In this document: one piece after another, positions 6,161 through 8,534 of the stretch | Numbering within the stretch: the stretch's first letter is position 1 | How the letters are laid out: the number at the start of each line of letters is the position of its first letter | Program-made: the position numbers and the translations under genes | Assembly (NCBI GenBank): GCA_003157945.1 | Contig: PMFY01000334.1 | Location: forward strand, 3,500-12,033 | DNA: 8,534 nucleotides | Direction of reading: 5' to 3' | Source of the DNA: Acidimicrobiaceae bacterium | Lineage (GTDB): Bacteria; Actinomycetota; Acidimicrobiia; Acidimicrobiales; RAAP-2 | Notes under the pieces: model-generated | What the model was told of the DNA's origin: nothing | Database searches by the model: none | Seen by the model: the letters and a program-made list of their open reading frames with translations, nothing else

Positions 6161-8355
6161 CGCTCTGGCAGCGCTTCGTCGAGGTCAACCGCCCGGGGCC
6201 GCCCGAGGACTCGATCTCCTTCCGGGCCGCCTCGGTGGCGGCCGTGCTCCTCGGCATCGGTGCCTGCTGGTCCGAGGGCGAGCTCAGTCCGACGGTGTCA
6301 CTGTTCGCCGTGGTGGCCACCGTGGTCGGCAACATCGTCGCCTACCGGCGACGCGCCGATCCGTGGCCGGGGGTGAAGCCGGTCCTGGCCGTCTGCGCGG
6401 TGGGAGGGTTCGTCTGGTTCCTGGTGACCGTCACCCACCACGCCACCCCCGGCGACATCGCCTCGGTCGAGGCACCGCTGGCCGTCCTGTTCGCCTGGGT
6501 GCTGTCGACCCACGCATTCGACGTGCCGTCCCGGCGCGACGTGGCCTACTCGTTGGCCGGGTCGACCGCCCTGATCGCGGTGGCGGCCGCTCAGTCGGTC
6601 GACCTCGCCCTGGGGGGATGGGTGCTGGCCTGGGTGGTGTGCTGCGTGTGGGGCCTGGTGGCCATGTGGCAGTCGGTGTCGCAGACCGACGGCGTGCCGT
6701 GGCGGTCGCTCCTGGTCGCCGGCGGCCTGGTGGCGGTGGCGGCCGTGCTCCTCGTCGGGATCCTGCCCGCCCCCCGGGTGTCGACGTCGCTCATCTTCAC
6801 CGCCTCGTCGGCCGACGCCGCCCCCGTCACCTCACCGTCGGGCCTCACGGACGGCAGCGCGGCCCTGCCCGCCCACGCGGCGAGCCCGGCGGGCCGGACC
6901 GGTGTCGGCGGCTTCCTCGGGTTCGCCAAGTCCCTCGACACCGCCGACCGGGTCGCCCTCGGGAACGAGGTCCTGATGCGCGTGCGGGCCACCCGCCCCA
7001 ACTACTGGGTGGGCCAGACGTTCGACGAGTGGGACGGGCGGGCCTGGGTGCAGACCGCCAACCCGGTCGACGGCCCGCGGGCCGAGAAGGTGACCGGCGG
7101 GTCACCGTTCCTCATCCCCACCTACGCCGACCAGGTGGCCCCCCTGGCGACCGGCAGCGAGGACATCCAGACCTTCTACCTCGCCGAGGGCGGGCCCAAC
7201 CTGGTGTTCCACGCCGACAACGCCCAGCGGGTCTACCTGCAGGCCCACACCGTCACCGTCACCCCCGACGGCACGATCACCTCCGGCACCTCGATGGGCG
7301 CGGGGACGATCTACACCGTCGTGTCGGACGACTCGGCGGCCACACCCGCCCAGCTCGAGGCGGCGACGGCACCGGCCGCCACCGGTCAGCCCCCCGACCG
7401 GGACGGGTTCGGCCCGGCCGAACAGGCCCGGTACCTGCAGCTCCCCCACACCGACGCCCGCGTCACCGCGCTGGCCCGGTCGATCACCGCCGGGATCGGC
7501 GCCCCCGACGACCCCGACCCCCACACCTACGCCAAGGTCACGGCCATCGGCGACTGGATGGCCGCCCACATCCGGTACACGACGGACATCCCTCCGCTAC
7601 CGGCCGGCTCGGACGCGGTGGACTCGTTCCTCTTCGGCACCCGCCGGGGCTACTGCGAGCAGATCTCGACCGCCACCGTCGTCATGCTGCGGAGCCTCGG
7701 CATCCCCGCCCGCGAGGCTGTCGGCTACGTGCCCGGTCCCTACAACCCCATCACCGACCTCTACGACGTCCAGGCCAAGGACGCCCACGCCTGGGTACAG
7801 GTGTGGTTCCCGGGCTACGGCTGGCAGAACTTCGACCCGACGGCCGACGTCCCGCTCGCCAACCCGGCCCCGGGTGCCGTGCTGGCCTCGTCGCTCGGCC
7901 ACGGTCTCGCCCGGCTGCCCTGGATCCCCCTCGGCCTCGGGGCCGGGGTGCTCGTGGTGGTGGTCGTCGTCCTGCGCCGCCGGGCCCGCCGTCCGGCCAC
8001 CTGGGCCCACCAGGTGGCGGCCGACCTGTCCCGGGGTGGTGCCCGCCTCGGACTGCCCCGACGGCCCGACGAGACGCTGACCGCCTACGGCGGGCGCCTG
8101 GGTCGGGCGCTGCCCGACCACGCCCGGGACATCGCCACGGCGACGGTCCTGGTCGAGCGTGCCACCTACGGCGGCATCGAACCGAGTGCGGAGCAGATCG
8201 CCGAGGCGCTCCGCGTCACCCGACAGGTCCGCAGCGTGCCCCGTAGACGACGGCGCGACGGGCGGGCCGGACCGGACCGGACCGGTGGCGGTCAGGACGC
8301 GGCATGGGCCAGCGCCTCGTCGAACAGGGCACCGGCGGCCAGCAGCGGGCGGTAG
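6157..8355 (+). CDS. TgpA-like membrane transglutaminase-domain protein
   Basis: Protein of 732 residues; the GTG start overlaps the DUF58 stop by GTGA. The N-terminal TgpA-type membrane domain has about seven helices, near residues 20-38, 44-62, 73-93, 102-119, 128-147, 150-172 and 185-205, with HAFDVPSRRDVAYSL between helices 4 and 5 as a family-like motif. A large probably extracytoplasmic region (about 207-585) holds the transglutaminase-like core: RRGYCEQIS with Cys500, DAHAWVQVWFPGYGW with His544, and FDPTA with Asp560, a complete papain-type Cys-His-Asp triad. One more helix (about 589-606, with a six-valine run) is followed by an Arg-rich stop-transfer and a cytosolic tail of about 125 residues resembling the DUF4129-type end (DETLTAYGGRLGRALP, then ERATYGG). 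The P. aeruginosa homologue TgpA was reported as important for viability; the substrate is unknown, and peptidase or cross-linking activity are both possible. The last 25 or so residues are Arg/Ala-rich and run antisense to the neighbouring reductase gene. Confidence 0.93.
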   Translation: MTLWQRFVEVNRPGPPEDSISFRAASVAAVLLGIGACWSEGELSPTVSLFAVVATVVGNIVAYRRRADPWPGVKPVLAVCAVGGFVWFLVTVTHHATPGDIASVEAPLAVLFAWVLSTHAFDVPSRRDVAYSLAGSTALIAVAAAQSVDLALGGWVLAWVVCCVWGLVAMWQSVSQTDGVPWRSLLVAGGLVAVAAVLLVGILPAPRVSTSLIFTASSADAAPVTSPSGLTDGSAALPAHAASPAGRTGVGGFLGFAKSLDTADRVALGNEVLMRVRATRPNYWVGQTFDEWDGRAWVQTANPVDGPRAEKVTGGSPFLIPTYADQVAPLATGSEDIQTFYLAEGGPNLVFHADNAQRVYLQAHTVTVTPDGTITSGTSMGAGTIYTVVSDDSAATPAQLEAATAPAATGQPPDRDGFGPAEQARYLQLPHTDARVTALARSITAGIGAPDDPDPHTYAKVTAIGDWMAAHIRYTTDIPPLPAGSDAVDSFLFGTRRGYCEQISTATVVMLRSLGIPAREAVGYVPGPYNPITDLYDVQAKDAHAWVQVWFPGYGWQNFDPTADVPLANPAPGAVLASSLGHGLARLPWIPLGLGAGVLVVVVVVLRRRARRPATWAHQVAADLSRGGARLGLPRRPDETLTAYGGRLGRALPDHARDIATATVLVERATYGGIEPSAEQIAEALRVTRQVRSVPRRRRRDGRAGPDRTGGGQDAAWASASSNRAPAASSGR
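8267..8286. repeat. Short tandem repeat CCGGA x3 + CCGGT
   Basis: Four consecutive five-base units (CCGGA three times, then CCGGT) lie in the 3' end of the transglutaminase gene and five bases beyond the stop of the opposing reductase gene. In the transglutaminase frame they encode part of the non-conserved tail (AGPDRTG). There is no T-run on either side, so this is not a clear terminator. Slippage here would shift the transglutaminase tail without touching its domains. Confidence 0.6.
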
Positions 8356-8534
8356 CCCATCAGCTTGGCCGGTTGACTGATGGCCAGGACCCCGCTGAGC
8401 CGGTCACCCGAGCGGTAGAGGGCGACCATCTTCCCCTCACCGCCCGAGCCGGCCACCACGACGACGTCGTCGTCGGCGTCGGGCAGGCCGATCATCTGGA
8501 TCTTGGCGGCGTACTGGTCGGACCAGAAGAACGG
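8292..8534 (-). CDS. Ferredoxin/rubredoxin reductase-type FAD oxidoreductase, C-terminal part (5' end outside window)
   Basis: Read on the minus strand, the frame is open from the window edge and gives 80 residues ending in TGA (complement of 8292-8294). The fragment opens PFFWSDQYAAKIQMIGLP, the hallmark start of the C-terminal domain of BphA4/putidaredoxin-reductase-like flavoproteins. In these the PxFWSDQY segment lies by the FAD and helps bind the redox partner. It continues through GKMVALYRSGDRLSGVLAIS and LMGYRPLL, the usual beta strands and last helix. The full protein (about 390-420 residues) would take electrons from NAD(P)H through FAD to a ferredoxin or rubredoxin, often for a P450 or oxygenase; the partner lies outside the window. 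The internal ATG at 8493-8495 is not the real start because homology continues upstream. The gene is convergent with the transglutaminase gene and overlaps its last 64 bases; the domain conservation makes this frame the real one here. Confidence 0.92.
   Translation of the reverse strand, partial: PFFWSDQYAAKIQMIGLPDADDDVVVVAGSGGEGKMVALYRSGDRLSGVLAISQPAKLMGYRPLLAAGALFDEALAHAAS

Noticed and set aside
7815..8000. Minus-strand frame with a run of threonines
   Set aside because: It is the complement of the GTG/GTC valine run in the last transglutaminase membrane helix, not a gene or a true repeat element.
6093..8246. Very long open frame (717 codons) on the plus strand alongside the transglutaminase gene
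   Set aside because: Its product is Arg/Gly/Pro/His-rich with no domain, while the other frame has membrane helices and a full catalytic triad. It is a shadow produced by high GC at third codon positions.

Overview
The window is very GC-rich (clearly above 70%), with codons ending almost always in G or C, GTG starts and short gene overlaps. This fits a high-GC actinobacterium. The mix of gene families would suit the class Acidimicrobiia, but that taxonomic guess is inference only. No rRNA, tRNA, CRISPR, insertion sequence or phage gene is visible. Coding density is close to 100%, and the only real intergenic gap is 136 bases (3857-3992).

Left half (1-3856, plus strand): a glycerol-phosphate cluster. 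It holds the C-terminal part of an FAD-dependent glycerol-3-phosphate dehydrogenase (glpD, cut by the window start), a complete FAD-binding oxidase of the alkyl-dihydroxyacetone-phosphate synthase (AGPS) type, and a complete FGGY-family sugar/polyol kinase related to glycerol kinase. All three are joined by GTGA start/stop overlaps and so look like one transcription and translation unit. A simple reading is that the kinase makes a phosphorylated polyol, GlpD oxidises glycerol-3-phosphate to dihydroxyacetone phosphate (DHAP), and the AGPS-like flavoenzyme acts on a related phosphate or ether-lipid intermediate. However, the kinase lacks two of the four residues that hold glycerol in E. coli GlpK, and the AGPS-like protein lacks a recognisable match to one catalytic arginine segment of animal AGPS. 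The real substrates of both are therefore open.

Right half (3857-8355, plus strand): a second operon with its own plausible promoter (TTGTGG, 18 bases, TACACT) and a 5' leader with two inverted repeats. It encodes a MoxR-type AAA+ ATPase, a membrane-anchored DUF58 protein and a seven-plus-one-helix TgpA-like transglutaminase with an intact Cys-His-Asp triad, again joined by GTGA overlaps. MoxR, DUF58 and transglutaminase proteins are a recurrent bacterial set thought to act in cell-envelope maintenance. The ATPase is probably cytosolic and remodels or activates the membrane partners, while the transglutaminase domain faces outside.

Right edge (8292-8534, minus strand): the C-terminal end of a ferredoxin/rubredoxin-reductase-type flavoprotein. 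It converges on the transglutaminase gene and overlaps its 3' end by 64 bases.

No wholly new system is evident. The points most worth a second look are the altered kinase pocket, the AGPS-like enzyme beside GlpD and this kinase, and the structured leader of the moxR operon.
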